DNA of 64,000 bases from Pseudoips prasinana (lineage: Eukaryota; Arthropoda; Insecta; Lepidoptera; Nolidae): positions 1,674,001 through 1,738,000 of the forward strand of contig OX621248.1 of assembly GCA_951640165.1 (NCBI GenBank), given 5' to 3'. The translations under genes were made by a program, and so were the position numbers. Shown here piece by piece: positions 22,617-32,112 of the stretch. Numbering within the stretch: position 1 is the first letter of the stretch; the number at the start of each line of letters is the position of its first letter. Under the pieces are notes generated by a model that saw only the letters and a list, made by a program, of their open reading frames with translations, made no database searches and was not told the origin of the DNA.

Positions 22617-22805
22617 ACATTTGAACCGTTTGAGGTTGCAACGCTTGGAACGTGGGGTTCGAACGCACTGTTTATCGTATAATTTCAAAATGCTTGGTTT
22701 TCTGCTCCCATGATCTAGCTGGCCTTGTCTTGGATAAAAGAAGCATGACTATTCAACGTGGTAATGCTGCCAGCCTTTTTGGGCACGTTTTTCAATAGCC
22801 CTGAA
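22617..22805 (+). pseudogene. Second, decayed copy of the retroelement C-terminal module
   Basis: One frame reads FEPFEVATLGTWGSNAL and another, after frameshifts, MTIQRGN and ASLFG. This parallels the 73-residue ORF at 16772-16993. Stops interrupt it. Confidence 0.45.
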
Positions 22806-22866
22806 ACGATCTCAATACTTTTACGCCCACTGTTTATTTTTGGAAAACCGTAACTAATTATTTTTG

Positions 22867-23131
22867 GAATAATAATAATAAATAATATTCTGGGACAATA
22901 TTAACACACGGCTATCTGATCCCAAACTAAGCAGAGCTTGTACTATGGAAACCAGATAACTGATATAATACATATACTACTTTTATTTTGTAAATACATA
23001 CTTATATAGATAATTACACCCAGACTCAGGACAAACAGACGTGTTCATGCACACAAATATCTGTCCTGGGTGGGAATCGAACCCACGACCTCCGGCGTGA
23101 AAAGCCGGACCAACCACGCCAACAGGCCCGG
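22867..23131 (-). mobile_element. SINE family A, near full length
   Basis: From right to left: the head GTTGGCGTGGTTGG, B-box GGGTTCGATTCCCACC, 'tatttgtgtgcatgaacacg', 'ccatagtacaagctctgctt' and the ATT tail at 22867. Confidence 0.88.
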
Positions 23132-23307
23132 AATATTAATGTATCAATTGTTAGCTAAGTTGTTCAAATGGTTATTGGTTATTATAACATTTCCTGGAAT
23201 ATTGGATCACCAATATTATATATGTGGTGTGTAATATCGTGGTGGATTCTTGCTACCTTGACCATTCCTATTCTTTTATAGCCAAGACTTTGTTATACAC
23301 TGTGTAG

Positions 23308-23562
23308 TCCTATAGCGGTCAGTTGGCGTGGTTGGTAAATGCTTGCCTTTCACGCCGCAGGTCGTGGGTACGATTCCCACCCATATTTTTGTGCATGAAC
23401 TTAATAATATCTGTTTGTCCTGAGTCAGGGTGTAATTATCTATATAAGTATGTACATATCAACGAAAAGTAGAATATCAGTTATCTGGTTTCCATAGTAC
23501 AAGCTCAGTTTGGGATGAAAGGGCCGTGTGTGACAACTGTCTCAGGATAATAATAATTATGA
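23308..23562 (+). mobile_element. SINE family A, plus copy
   Basis: Head TTGGCGTGGTTGGTAAATGC, B-box GGGTACGATTCCC, body with small deletions, and tail ATAATAATAATTAT. It is directly followed by an inverted copy, tail to tail. Confidence 0.85.
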
Positions 23563-23785
23563 TGGTCCCAAAGCTAGCAGAGCTTGTACCACGGAAACCA
23601 GATAACTGATATATTACATATACTATTTTTCTTTTGTAAATACTTACTTATATAGATAATTTACACCCAGACTCAGGACAAACAGACATGTTCATGCACA
23701 CAAATATTTGTCCCGGGTGGGAATCGAACCCACGACCTGCGGCGTGAAAGGCAGCGTATCTACCAACCACGCCAACAGGCCCGTC
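23563..23785 (-). mobile_element. SINE family A, minus copy tail-to-tail with the previous one
   Basis: 'aaagctagcagagcttgtacc' through to the head 'aaccacgccaacaggcccgtc'. It lacks its own ATT tail where it meets its neighbour. Confidence 0.85.
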
Positions 23786-23842
23786 ATAGGATATAATTAT
23801 TATGCCTATATACACAATTAAATACATTCAAAATATTAAATA

Positions 23843-24093
23843 ACAATAATAATATCTAGGGACAATGTCACACAGACCATCTTAGCCCCAAACTAAGCAA
23901 AGCTTGTACTATGGGTACCAGGCGACGATATACATACTTATATAGATAGATAAATACTTAGATACATAGAAAACATCCATGACTCAGAAACAAATATTCC
24001 TGCGCATCACAATAATATTTGCACTTACCGGGATTCGAACCCAGGGCCACCAGCTTCGTAGGTAGGAGCACTACCAACTAGACTACGGTGACC
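23843..24093 (-). mobile_element. SINE family B
   Basis: ATT tail at the left, then 'aagcaaagcttgtactatgg', ending in the reverse of the tRNA-like head (ggttcgaacccag type B-box, 'agactacggtgacc'). Confidence 0.85.
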
Positions 24094-24384
24094 ACAACAA
24101 CAAATATAAACCTGCAGCACCGCATCTGCAACTACTGCAACCGACATCACGGACAAGGTCCATGCTACCGGAGGTTACGGCTCTAGAGACAGGAAACTCC
24201 TAACAATGCAAACCGTGTCAAAAGGATGGCTTTTTGGATTTGTTCTTGACCCAACCTACTAAAGTGTCACTATTCAGGTGTTTTTCAAGGCTCATGCTAT
24301 GAAGTCATTGATGGAAATTGTTATTTATTTTTATTTTTAATAATTCAACAAAATTGCGCCTGATTATTCTAGTCTAGTAACTAG

Positions 24385-24650
24385 CAATTTGCTTATCGTA
24401 TGGGCAGTGGTAACCCTAGTGACAGAGTTGCTCAAAACGCCCAGAAGGCCTCTGACATGGCTTAACGACTGTTGTATAATGACTACAACCGGGACCGACA
24501 GCTTAACGTGCCCTCCGAAGTATGGAGACGCTCAGAAATTGAACCACTTTGGCGGTCATCCAACTATGTACTGACCGCGAGCCTAGTTGCTTAACCTCGC
24601 CGATCGCTTACGGACCGGTTAGATCATCTAGCTATGAGCGCCTCAAACTA
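24385..24650 (-). mobile_element. 5S-rRNA-derived SINE
   Basis: On the minus strand the head (24650-24556) reads CACCGGTCCG-like, GCGATCGGCGAGGTTAAGCA and CGCGGTCAGTAC, as in the 5S rRNA internal promoter region. The body shares 'ctgacatggcttaacgactg' and 'cagtggtaaccctagtgaca' (as written on plus) with the inverted copy at 34866-35131. Confidence 0.7.
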
Positions 24651-24654
24651 GCAG

Positions 24655-25200
24655 TTATTTATTTTTATTTTTTTTTTATTTATTTATTTTCCTCTCTTAC
24701 ATCTATCTTTACAGGTATAAGTCCAATGCGATAGAGTGCTTATCTAAGTATAGTACAATTTTATACCACTAAACAAATTTTACTTATAACTAATTATACA
24801 TAATGCACTTCTCGTGAACTCACTCAGAGAACACACAAATAGGTCAGTCTCAGCTGCTATAAGGTTAAGAGTACGGAGAGCACGCGTCAGGGGCGCCTCA
24901 TGTACAAGATTAGTCCGACCATGCGGTTCCACTAGCAATCGCGGCCGTCTCCTTCTCCAAACATACCTGTCCGGGACACACAGGGCTATCTGTTCTAAAA
25001 CATCAGCATTATGAATGCTACCCCTAAATATTTTAAAAAGATATGATGTTAGTGCCTGTTCCCTTCGAACTCTTAGTTCATTGTATCCCACCATGCCTAA
25101 AATAAACAGAGTGGGATACATTAAAGGGTAAAATGGATATACTCCATAATGTCGCATATACAAATATCTAATAAATTTATTTTGTACACGCTCCAGCATG
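24655..25200 (-). pseudogene. LINE reverse transcriptase C-terminal region, 5'-truncated copy
   Basis: The frame ending at 24780 codes MLERVQNKFIRYLYMRHYG, YPTLFILGMVGYNELRVRRE, ALTSYLFKIFRG and RTNLVHEAPLTRALRTLN, as in Jockey-superfamily LINEs. A second copy is at 61629-62107. A ~120-bp 3' UTR and A-rich tail follow to 24655. Upstream of MLERVQ the two copies stop matching. The sequence beyond 25200 is therefore probably not LINE. Confidence 0.75.
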
Positions 25201-25289
25201 TTATTTATCTGAGTATTAGAAAAAGTTATAAACCCCAAAATTGTAATATTAGCTATACTAAACAAACTTTCTACATTCAAAATGTAAAC

Positions 25290-25365
25290 ATTCAGAACAA
25301 ACATGTTCTGACTATTTACAAGCACTTTTTTAAAGTCTACGTGAATAAATCCTTTTTTATTTTAT
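25290..25365 (+). mobile_element. LINE L3 3' end, very short
   Basis: 'aacatgttctgactatttac' to 'aaagtctacgtgaataaatcc' and an A/T tail. It is a ~70-bp 5'-truncated insertion. Confidence 0.65.
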
Positions 25366-25865
25366 TTTATTTAAACATAAAATCAACTTTCTTTCGAATA
25401 CGTCAATAAAAATTGATTCCTTGAAATTTCAATAAGACAAAAAGTATTTTTTTCGTAACTTAGAAAATCAAATGAAAACGTAGAGCTCAACTCGCTGAGG
25501 GCAAATATACACACAACCTTTTTATTTTATTCAAACAGTAAATAGACATTTTGCAAACACTCAGATCTTTACAAAAGCTGAGGAAAATAGGTCCTTTCAG
25601 GGCCTCAAAAAATACACCTTTTCATACAAAAAGCAAAGTAAAAAGCCCAATTTGTATATTAGCTGATTGAATTAATTCCGCAAAAGTATCTTTGCTGGAA
25701 AACTCATTACATTAGGGTTGATTAAGGTTATTTAAAAAGCATGTTTTTGGTTTAAAGTTGGAAGGTGTTTTGATCTATATTGGTTAATACGGACGAGGCT
25801 GGCCGCTTATCAGATTAAGGATAGGAGGGTCATCCTAAACTAAAGGTCATAGAACGATTGAATAA

Positions 25866-26150
25866 TCATCGTCATCATCATCATATCAGCCGAAAGACGT
25901 CCACTGCTGGACTAAGGCCTCCCCCAAAGATCTCCACAATTGTCGGTCTTGCGGTATTCGCGACCAGTTTCCAGCGACCCGCACAAGATCATCGGTCCAT
26001 CTTGTAGGGGTCCTGCCCACGCTGCGTCTTCCGGTTCGTGGTCGCCACTCGAAATAATTTTTGCCCCAACGGCCGTGGGATCTACGAGCTATGTGCCCCG
26101 ACCACTGCCACTTCAGTTTTGCAATTCGTCAATCATGGTCAAGCTCAGGT
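25866..26150 (-). mobile_element. 5'-truncated RTE LINE
   Basis: (TCATCA)n at 25866 followed by 'agccgaaagacgtccactgc', the reverse complement of the RTE 3' end. Coding similarity reaches the GHIA region near 26100. It carries indels. Confidence 0.88.
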
Positions 26151-26264
26151 ATATATCTACTTAATACTCAAAAAAACGTCTTTATTATCGTAGCCTGGTA
26201 CATTGTAGCACATTGTACTAGGACAGATCCATCATCACTGATTTTTTTTTGTTCTGTCTTAGAG

Positions 26265-26490
26265 TGGGTCTCAAACGAGTGGGTCACCTGATGGTAAGTA
26301 ATCACTACCACCCAAGTACAATCGCAAAATCAGAGGAGTCACGAGTGCGTTTCCGGCCTTTAAAAGAGTCAGAAAACAAGTGTTGTTGACCCTTCCTCCC
26401 ACCCCAATGAGCTCTGGCGACCTTACACACACGCAGAAACAGAACATTCAGTTATTAATGTTATTATTAAAAGGTGCAAGTACTTCCCCA
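26265..26490 (+). repeat. Dispersed repeat family R, leading into the satellite
   Basis: 'gggtcacctgatggtaagta' and 'caatgagctctggcgacctt' to 'aagtacttccccaattgggc'. It matches the reverse complement of 59270-59478, including the last stretch just before the satellite starts. Confidence 0.7.
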
Positions 26491-27822
26491 ATTGGGCAGG
26501 TCTTTGAGCTAATAAGCCGGGTATCGTGTTGGTGCATCGCTAACAACGCCACGCAGTGACGTCAACATTGCGGGCTGCTCTTTGAGCCAATCAGCCGGAT
26601 ATGATGTTGGTGCATCGCTAACAACGCCTCGCAGTGACGTCAACATTGCGGGCTGCTCTTTGAGCCAATTAGCCGGGTATCGTGTTGGTGCATCGCTAAC
26701 AACGCCACGCAGTGACGTCAACATTGCGGGCTGCTCTTTGAGCCAATTAGCCGGATATGATGTTGGTGCATCGCTAACAACGCCACGCAGTGACGTCAAC
26801 ATTGCGGGCTGCTCTTTGAGCCAATTAGCCGGATATGATGTTGGTGCATCGCTAACAACGCCTCGCAGTGACGTCAACATTGCGGGCTGCTCTTTGAGCC
26901 AATTAGCCGGGTATCGTGTTGGTGCATCGCTAACAACGCCACGCAGTGACGTCAACATTGCGGGCTGCTCTTTGAGCCAATTAGCCGGATATGATGTTGG
27001 TGCATCGCTAACAACGCCTCGCAGTGACGTCAACATTGCGGGCTGCTCTTTGAGCCAATTAGCCGGGTATCGTGTTGGTGCATCGCTAACAACGCCACGC
27101 AGTGACGTCAACATTGCGGGCTGCTCTTTGAGCCAATTAGCCGGATATGATGTTGGTGCATCGCTAACAACGCCACGCAGTGACGTCAACATTGCGGGCT
27201 GCTCTTTGAGCCAATTAGCCGGATATGATGTTGGTGCATCGCTAACAACGCCTCGCAGTGACGTCAACATTGCGGGCTGCTCTTTGAGCCAATTAGCCGG
27301 GTATCGTGTTGGTGCATCGCTAACAACGCCACGCAGTGACGTCAACATTGCGGGCTGCTCTTTGAGCCAATTAGCCGGATATGATGTTGGTGCATCGCTA
27401 ACAATGCCTCGCAGTGACGTCAACATTGCGGGCTGCTCTTTGAGCCAATTAGCCGGATATAATGTTGGTGCATCGCTAACAACACCACGCAGTGACGTCA
27501 ACATTGCGGGCTGCTCTTTGAGCCAATTAGCCGGATATCATGTTGGTGCATCGCTAACAACGCCACGCGGTGACTTCAACATTGCGGGCTGCTCTTTGAG
27601 CCAATTAGCCGGATATCATGTTGGTGCATCGCTAACAACGCCACGCAGTGACGTCAACATTGCTGGCTGCTCTTTGAGCCAATTAGCCGGATATCATGTT
27701 GGTGCATCGCTAACAATGCCACGCAGTGACGTCAACATTGCGGGCTGCTCTTTGAGCCAATTAGCCGGATATCATATTGGTGCATCGCTAACAACGCCTC
27801 GCAGTTACGTTGACATTGCTGT
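26491..27822. repeat. 78-bp tandem satellite, 17 units, with 390-bp higher-order structure
   Basis: The unit begins near TTTGAGCCAATTAGCCGG and recurs every 78 bp (for example 26581 and 26659). Units alternate by two marker sites (gtatcgtg or atatgatg; ccacgc or cctcgc), and the five-unit pattern at units 1-5 repeats exactly at units 6-10. The last units diverge (atatcatg). As 78 is divisible by three and the unit lacks stops in one frame of each strand, long ORFs run through on both strands (443 and 331 residues). I do not regard them as genes. Confidence 0.95.
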
Positions 27823-28410
27823 CCTACATGATGACAACCTTGGGAAATTTGAAAAAGACGAGGAAGTTAGGTACACGAGTTTGTTGACATGTGGGACATC
27901 GATTTGGCGGTAATTTCAATTATTTAATTACTTTTTATTTTTATAACGTATAATTATTTAATTTTTATATAATTATCCAACCAATTTAATGTACGTACCT
28001 ATATATTTAATTTATTTAATATTTCAATGCTAACTATCAATGAAATGCTCAAAAATATAAATGTAATTAAATACAAATTAGAAACATAAAAAAAATATGT
28101 ATTTGCAACATCCTGACAGGGTTCATATTTGTTACTTACTTTTATATTTCACCACCTATTTGTACCCATGAAAGCAATAAAGAACTTGATAACTTTTACT
28201 TATTGTCGTCATCTTAAGACTTTTAAAGACGGCGCGTATTGTAAGGAGGTTACTCTCCCTCTGGTGCCTTGACCATCGGTATTATGGACCCTGGTCTCGT
28301 CGGCGATGAGACCTCTATTCTTATATTTATAAATGTATATTATTATTATTATTAAGTATACATTTATCATTGTTCGAAATAAAAAATAATAATAATAAAG
28401 AATTGGTAAT
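27823..28410. other. AT-rich spacer after the satellite
   Basis: The first ~90 bp keep the plus-strand frame open to 27913 but resemble nothing I know. Positions 28205-28320 include 'gaccatcggtattatggacc', perhaps an old LINE 3' UTR. (ATT)n-type simple sequence follows. Confidence 0.4.
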
Positions 28411-28414
28411 AATA

Positions 28415-28757
28415 ATATACTGGGACATTATTCACACACGGCCAGTTATAATAATAATATTTAGGGACAATGTCACACAGATCATCCTAGCCCCAAACTA
28501 AGCAAAGCTTGTAGGTACTATGGGTACCAGGCGACGATGTACATACTTACATAGATAGATAAATACTTAAATACATATAGTTGATCCCAAATTAAGCAGT
28601 TAGTACTATGGAAACTAGATATTTGATATTTCATACTAATTCATTACCTACTTATCTTTATTTGCAAAAACATACTTATATACATAATAACACCCAGACT
28701 CAAGGCAAACAGACATGTTCATGCAAATATTTATCCTGGGTAGGAACATACCACGCC
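28415..28757 (-). mobile_element. SINE family A interrupted by SINE family B
   Basis: The A tail 'actgggacattattcacac' at 28420 stops at about 28448 and resumes at 28578 with 'tgatcccaaattaagcag', ending near 28757 in a decayed head. The intervening bases are a family B copy. Confidence 0.75.
28449..28577 (-). mobile_element. SINE family B fragment inside SINE A
   Basis: 'atttagggacaatgtcacac' to 'agatagataaatacttaaat', the 3' half of family B. Confidence 0.75.
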
Positions 28758-28816
28758 AACCGTGGTTTGGGGGAGACTTTTGTCCAGCAGTGGACGTCTT
28801 TCAGCGGATATGGTGA
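28758..28816 (+). mobile_element. RTE 3'-terminal fragment
   Basis: 'ttgtccagcagtggacgtct' then 'cagcggatatggtgatgaa', the last ~55 bp of RTE. Confidence 0.75.
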
Positions 28817-28884
28817 TGAATTGAACTAACTTAGTTTTATCTTATTCTCCTTGTTATACTGAAAAATAATTAAGTTAAGAAAAA

Positions 28885-28989
28885 TGTATAAGATTCTATA
28901 ACAAACTTCCCAATGATATTAGAGAATTGTCTACGATAAGTTTAAAAGAATTATTAAAGCCAAATTGTGTAGCATTACAACATTTCTGA
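28885..28989 (+). pseudogene. LINE RT C-terminal fragment, 34 codons
   Basis: IRFYNKLPNDIRELSTISLK followed by ELLKPN to a stop at 28987. The 'RFYNKLP.DIR.L....FK' pattern is typical of the C-terminus of Jockey/CR1-like RTs. No other part is present. Confidence 0.5.
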
Positions 28990-29404
28990 TTATTGAAGTC
29001 ACAAAAGTGCTTGGGATTGAGTTGTTCTGTGTCAACACACATGATTTTAATTAATCATAAGTATATTTTATTTTAAAAAAGGTTTCCTACTGTGTTTTCT
29101 GACAGTGTTTCTCAGTAGCTGCCACGTCATACACTGCATGGTAGGGTAAACAAATGACGATTCCACAATTTGAAAAACAAAAAAAAAATCATTTAATGAT
29201 TTTTGACTTATTTGTATTATAACGCGATGTATGGAATAAGTTACATAAGTAGAGCAATAGTTTAGCCAGCAATTATCTAACGGCTGGCAATACATTAGAA
29301 ACTACCCACTCTAAACAATATTATTATTGGTAAATCCAAGTCAGAAATAGATAAAATTGCGTAGGTAAGACAACGAATTATACTTGAGCAAACTCGTGTC
29401 TGAC

Positions 29405-29488
29405 ATTCTAATATTATTGATAGAAATCTAAAAAGACTTATAACTTCTTAGTTATAAGGCCTTTTAGATTTCTATGAATAATATTAGA
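29405..29488. repeat. ~40-bp-arm hairpin with 4-base loop
   Basis: The arm 'taatattattgatagaaatc...ttataact' (to 29445) is inverted at 29450-29488 with few mismatches, around the loop TCTT. It could be a short foldback element. Confidence 0.8.
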
Positions 29489-29662
29489 TTCTATTCTAAC
29501 AATAACAATATTAGAATATAACAGAATATTCATTGTACAATAAGCTCTTAAGTTATAGTAACAAGTAATAAATAACCTGGGACATTATTTACACACAGCC
29601 ATCTGATCCCAAAGTAAGCAAACCTTGTACTATGTATACCAGACAACTGATATACTTACATA

Positions 29663-31254
29663 CACACATCAACACAATCTAGGGATATTGAACATTTCAT
29701 TGATTATCTAGAAAACTATAAACATTTTGTTATGACTGTAAATGGAAGAATTAAAGATAATTTCATGGCCGATATTTAAACATTAACAACACGATGCGAT
29801 TTTGTTTTTCTAATTAATAAAAGTCTTAAATTAATTAAGCCATAGAAAATTACTGAGTGAACAAAAACATTTTATTCTTATAAAATTATTCAATCGAATT
29901 AAATGAATAAAAATCTTACCAAATCTGATAATCAGTAATCGGTATTTCCTCCTCTAACATTAATCACACAGCGGCAACGATTTTCCATACTTAAAATTAA
30001 GGTGTCAATGTCTTGCTGGGGTATGCAGTCCCAAGTTCTTTTTAAATGTTCGAAAAGTTGTTCTTCTGTTGTCAAGTTGGGCGGAAAATCCCTCAATGCT
30101 CTTCGCTGTAACATGTCCCAGGCGTGTTCAATTGGGTTTAAGTCTGGCGACTGTGGAGGCCAATCTAATACCTGAACATCGTGTTCTCGAAGGGCGGCCC
30201 TCACCAGCCGCGCTGTATGGGAAGGTGCATTGTCATGCATGAGCTGAAATTCTTGCCCCGTTAGGGCCCTGAGCGGGACAATGACACGTTCTACTACCTC
30301 CTCACGGTATCTATGGGCAGTCATGCTGCCCTGAATCCAAATGAGTTGGGTTCGTCCGCCGATTCGTATTCCTGCCCACACCATAATTGTCCCGCCTTGG
30401 TAAGAGTGGACCTCCTGTGGATGTCGGAGACGGCTGACCCTGCCTGGAGTTCTCCAAACGCGTGTTCGTCTCGAATCTGGATGAAATCCATAGCGGGACT
30501 CATCAGTGAACAGCACCAATGACCATTGTTGATCACTCCATGTCAAATGTTCTTGAGCCCATAAAAGTCGCCTACCGCGATTGCCACGTCGCAGCGCTGG
30601 GACTCGTAGCGGTCTGCGAGCATGAAGACCAACTTCATGCAGCCTCCTTCGCACGGTTTGGTCGCTCACCAGCAGCTGCTGACCCTCCTGGAGCCTTTGC
30701 ACTAGTTGCATCGCTGTGATATTGGGTAGTCTTCTGGCGGTCATTTGGAGAAATCGATCCTGTCTCTGAGTGGTAACACGATATCTACCTGTGTGCCGTT
30801 CTGCCACATCTCCAGTAGCGCGATAACGTGACCACAGCCTGGATACCACATTTTGGCTTGTGCCCAGAGACTCAGCAACGACGCGTTGAATAGCACCGTT
30901 TTGTAACATGCCAACTGCCCGTAACATTTCATCTCGACTCAAATGATGGCGTGGCATGACGCTAAAAAGCTTACACAACCAATTGAGAAAAGAAAATAAA
31001 ACAATTTATCAGGTTTTCTTCAATTAACACGCAAAAAAAATTTTAATGCAACTTCTTGAAATTAGATACAACTCAAGATTGCGCTGTGCTTTGCGTGTTT
31101 TCATTTGTTTCTCATTTTAATTTTTAAATTTTGAATAAAGAATAGACAAGGTTTAAATCTGTAAATAAACTTTTTAAGGAAACTAAATAGGTTTTAAACA
31201 ATAAAGCCATGTTTGATTTCAAAATAACGTATCCCTAGACTTTGTTGATGTGTG
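29663..31254 (-). mobile_element. Tc1-like DNA transposon, apparently complete
   Basis: Terminal inverted repeats CACACATCAACA(C/A)A(A/G)TCTAGGGATA, ~25 bp with two mismatches, lie at 29663 and (reverse) 31254. TA flanks each end (29661-29662, 31255-31256), the target duplication of this superfamily. The element is 1,592 bp with one transposase ORF and sits inside a SINE. Confidence 0.92.
29932..30957 (-). CDS. Tc1/mariner-superfamily transposase (DD34E), intact
   Basis: 341 residues from MPRHHLSRDEML; an in-frame ATG 7 codons upstream (30978) gives 348. It cuts and pastes its own element at TA sites. The N-terminal ~110 residues form two helix-turn-helix DNA-binding regions (VVAESLGTSQNVVSRLW; NITAMQLVQRL...VSDQTVRRRL). 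The catalytic triad is complete: D in LFTDESRYGFH, D in MHDNAPSHTAR and E in SPDLNPIEHAWD, with 34 residues between the last two. WAGI and DWPPQSPDLNPIEH are standard for Tc1 enzymes. No stop or frameshift interrupts it, and the length is normal for the family. Its coding sequence is clearly richer in GC than the flanking DNA, which could reflect a recent arrival. Confidence 0.95.
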   Translation of the reverse strand: MPRHHLSRDEMLRAVGMLQNGAIQRVVAESLGTSQNVVSRLWSRYRATGDVAERHTGRYRVTTQRQDRFLQMTARRLPNITAMQLVQRLQEGQQLLVSDQTVRRRLHEVGLHARRPLRVPALRRGNRGRRLLWAQEHLTWSDQQWSLVLFTDESRYGFHPDSRRTRVWRTPGRVSRLRHPQEVHSYQGGTIMVWAGIRIGGRTQLIWIQGSMTAHRYREEVVERVIVPLRALTGQEFQLMHDNAPSHTARLVRAALREHDVQVLDWPPQSPDLNPIEHAWDMLQRRALRDFPPNLTTEEQLFEHLKRTWDCIPQQDIDTLILSMENRCRCVINVRGGNTDY

Positions 31255-31290
31255 TATACTACTTTTCTTTTGTAAATACCTACATACTTA

Positions 31291-31666
31291 TCCTACTAAT
31301 ATTATAAACGCGAAAGATTGTAAGTATGGATGGATGTTTGTTACTCTTTCACGTAAAAGCTATTAAATGGATTTTAATGAAACTTTACAATAATATAGCT
31401 TATACATCAGAATAACACATAGGCTACAATTCACAAATATATTGTGTGAATTATCCAAAATATGACGATAAGTGTCAAGTAAGTAGGAAAAAATCTACCA
31501 TTTGCGAGCTATGCCGGCGTGCACTGCCAAAACCGTTAGAGGTACACATGCTACTAATATTATAAATGCGAAAATTTGTGAGTATAGATATATGTATGCA
31601 TATATGTTTGTTGCTCTTTTACGACAAAACTACTTAAACGAGAGTAAAACCGCGGGGCGCAGCTTG
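31291..31666 (+). mobile_element. Two adjoining Helitron-like H2 copies
   Basis: TCCTACTAATATTATAAACG at 31291 starts the first copy, which lacks a normal 3' end. 'gctactaatattataaatgcg' at ~31551 starts the second, which ends 'gtaaaaccgcggggcgcagcttg' (CTTG instead of CTAG). The pair lies within the SINE at 29563-31803. Confidence 0.7.
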
Positions 31667-31823
31667 TAATAGATAAATTACACCCAGACTCAGGACAAAC
31701 AGACGTGTTCATGCACACAAATATCTGTCCTGGGTGGGAATCGAACCCACAACCTCTGGCGTGAAAAGCTAGCATTTACCAAACATGCCAACATACCCGT
31801 CATATATATGTATATATGTTTAA

Positions 31824-32112
31824 GGGTCTGTTTCACAATGTCCAGATAAAGTCCCGAATAAGCTACTTGCAACTTATCTATAGAATAAAGACATCGTATT
31901 ATAGGTTGTCTGTTACGTAAGACGGAACGACAAAATGCGACGTTGCCAAACCTACTAATTAGTAACTGCCGAATTATAGCTATCTGGCAAATAAATTTAC
32001 CTAGTAGGTGATGGTGAAACGCAATGTGTTTTATCCAGAACTTATATCTGTCAGTTTATTTATTTGTTAGTTAGCTATCCGAAACTTTATTCTTGCATTG
32101 TGAAACAGACCC
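31824..32112. mobile_element. 289-bp MITE with TAA duplication
   Basis: GGGTCTGTTTCACAATG at 31824 is inverted at the right end (CATTGTGAAACAGACCC, ending 32112). TAA flanks both (31821-31823, 32113-32115). A second, partial copy is at 63711-63802. There is no ORF. It is PIF/Harbinger-like by its duplication. Confidence 0.85.

Larger units (their letters stand above)
29563..31803 (-). mobile_element. SINE family A in three pieces, split by two later insertions
   Basis: The pieces are 29563-29662 (ATT tail to 'aactgatatacttacata'), 31255-31290 ('tactacttttcttttgtaa') and ~31667-31803 ('acccagactcaggacaaacag' to the tRNA-like head). Reading across them gives the intact family A order. The gaps hold a Tc1-like transposon and a Helitron-like pair. 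Confidence 0.85.

Noticed and set aside
26491..27822. CRISPR-like array
   Set aside because: The 78-bp units are contiguous with no unique spacers, and the genome is eukaryotic.
26509..27913. Long ORFs on both strands through the 78-bp array (443 residues plus, 331 minus)
   Set aside because: The unit length is a multiple of three and free of stops in one frame per strand, so long ORFs follow automatically. The peptides match no known repeat protein, and both strands being open argues for an artefact.
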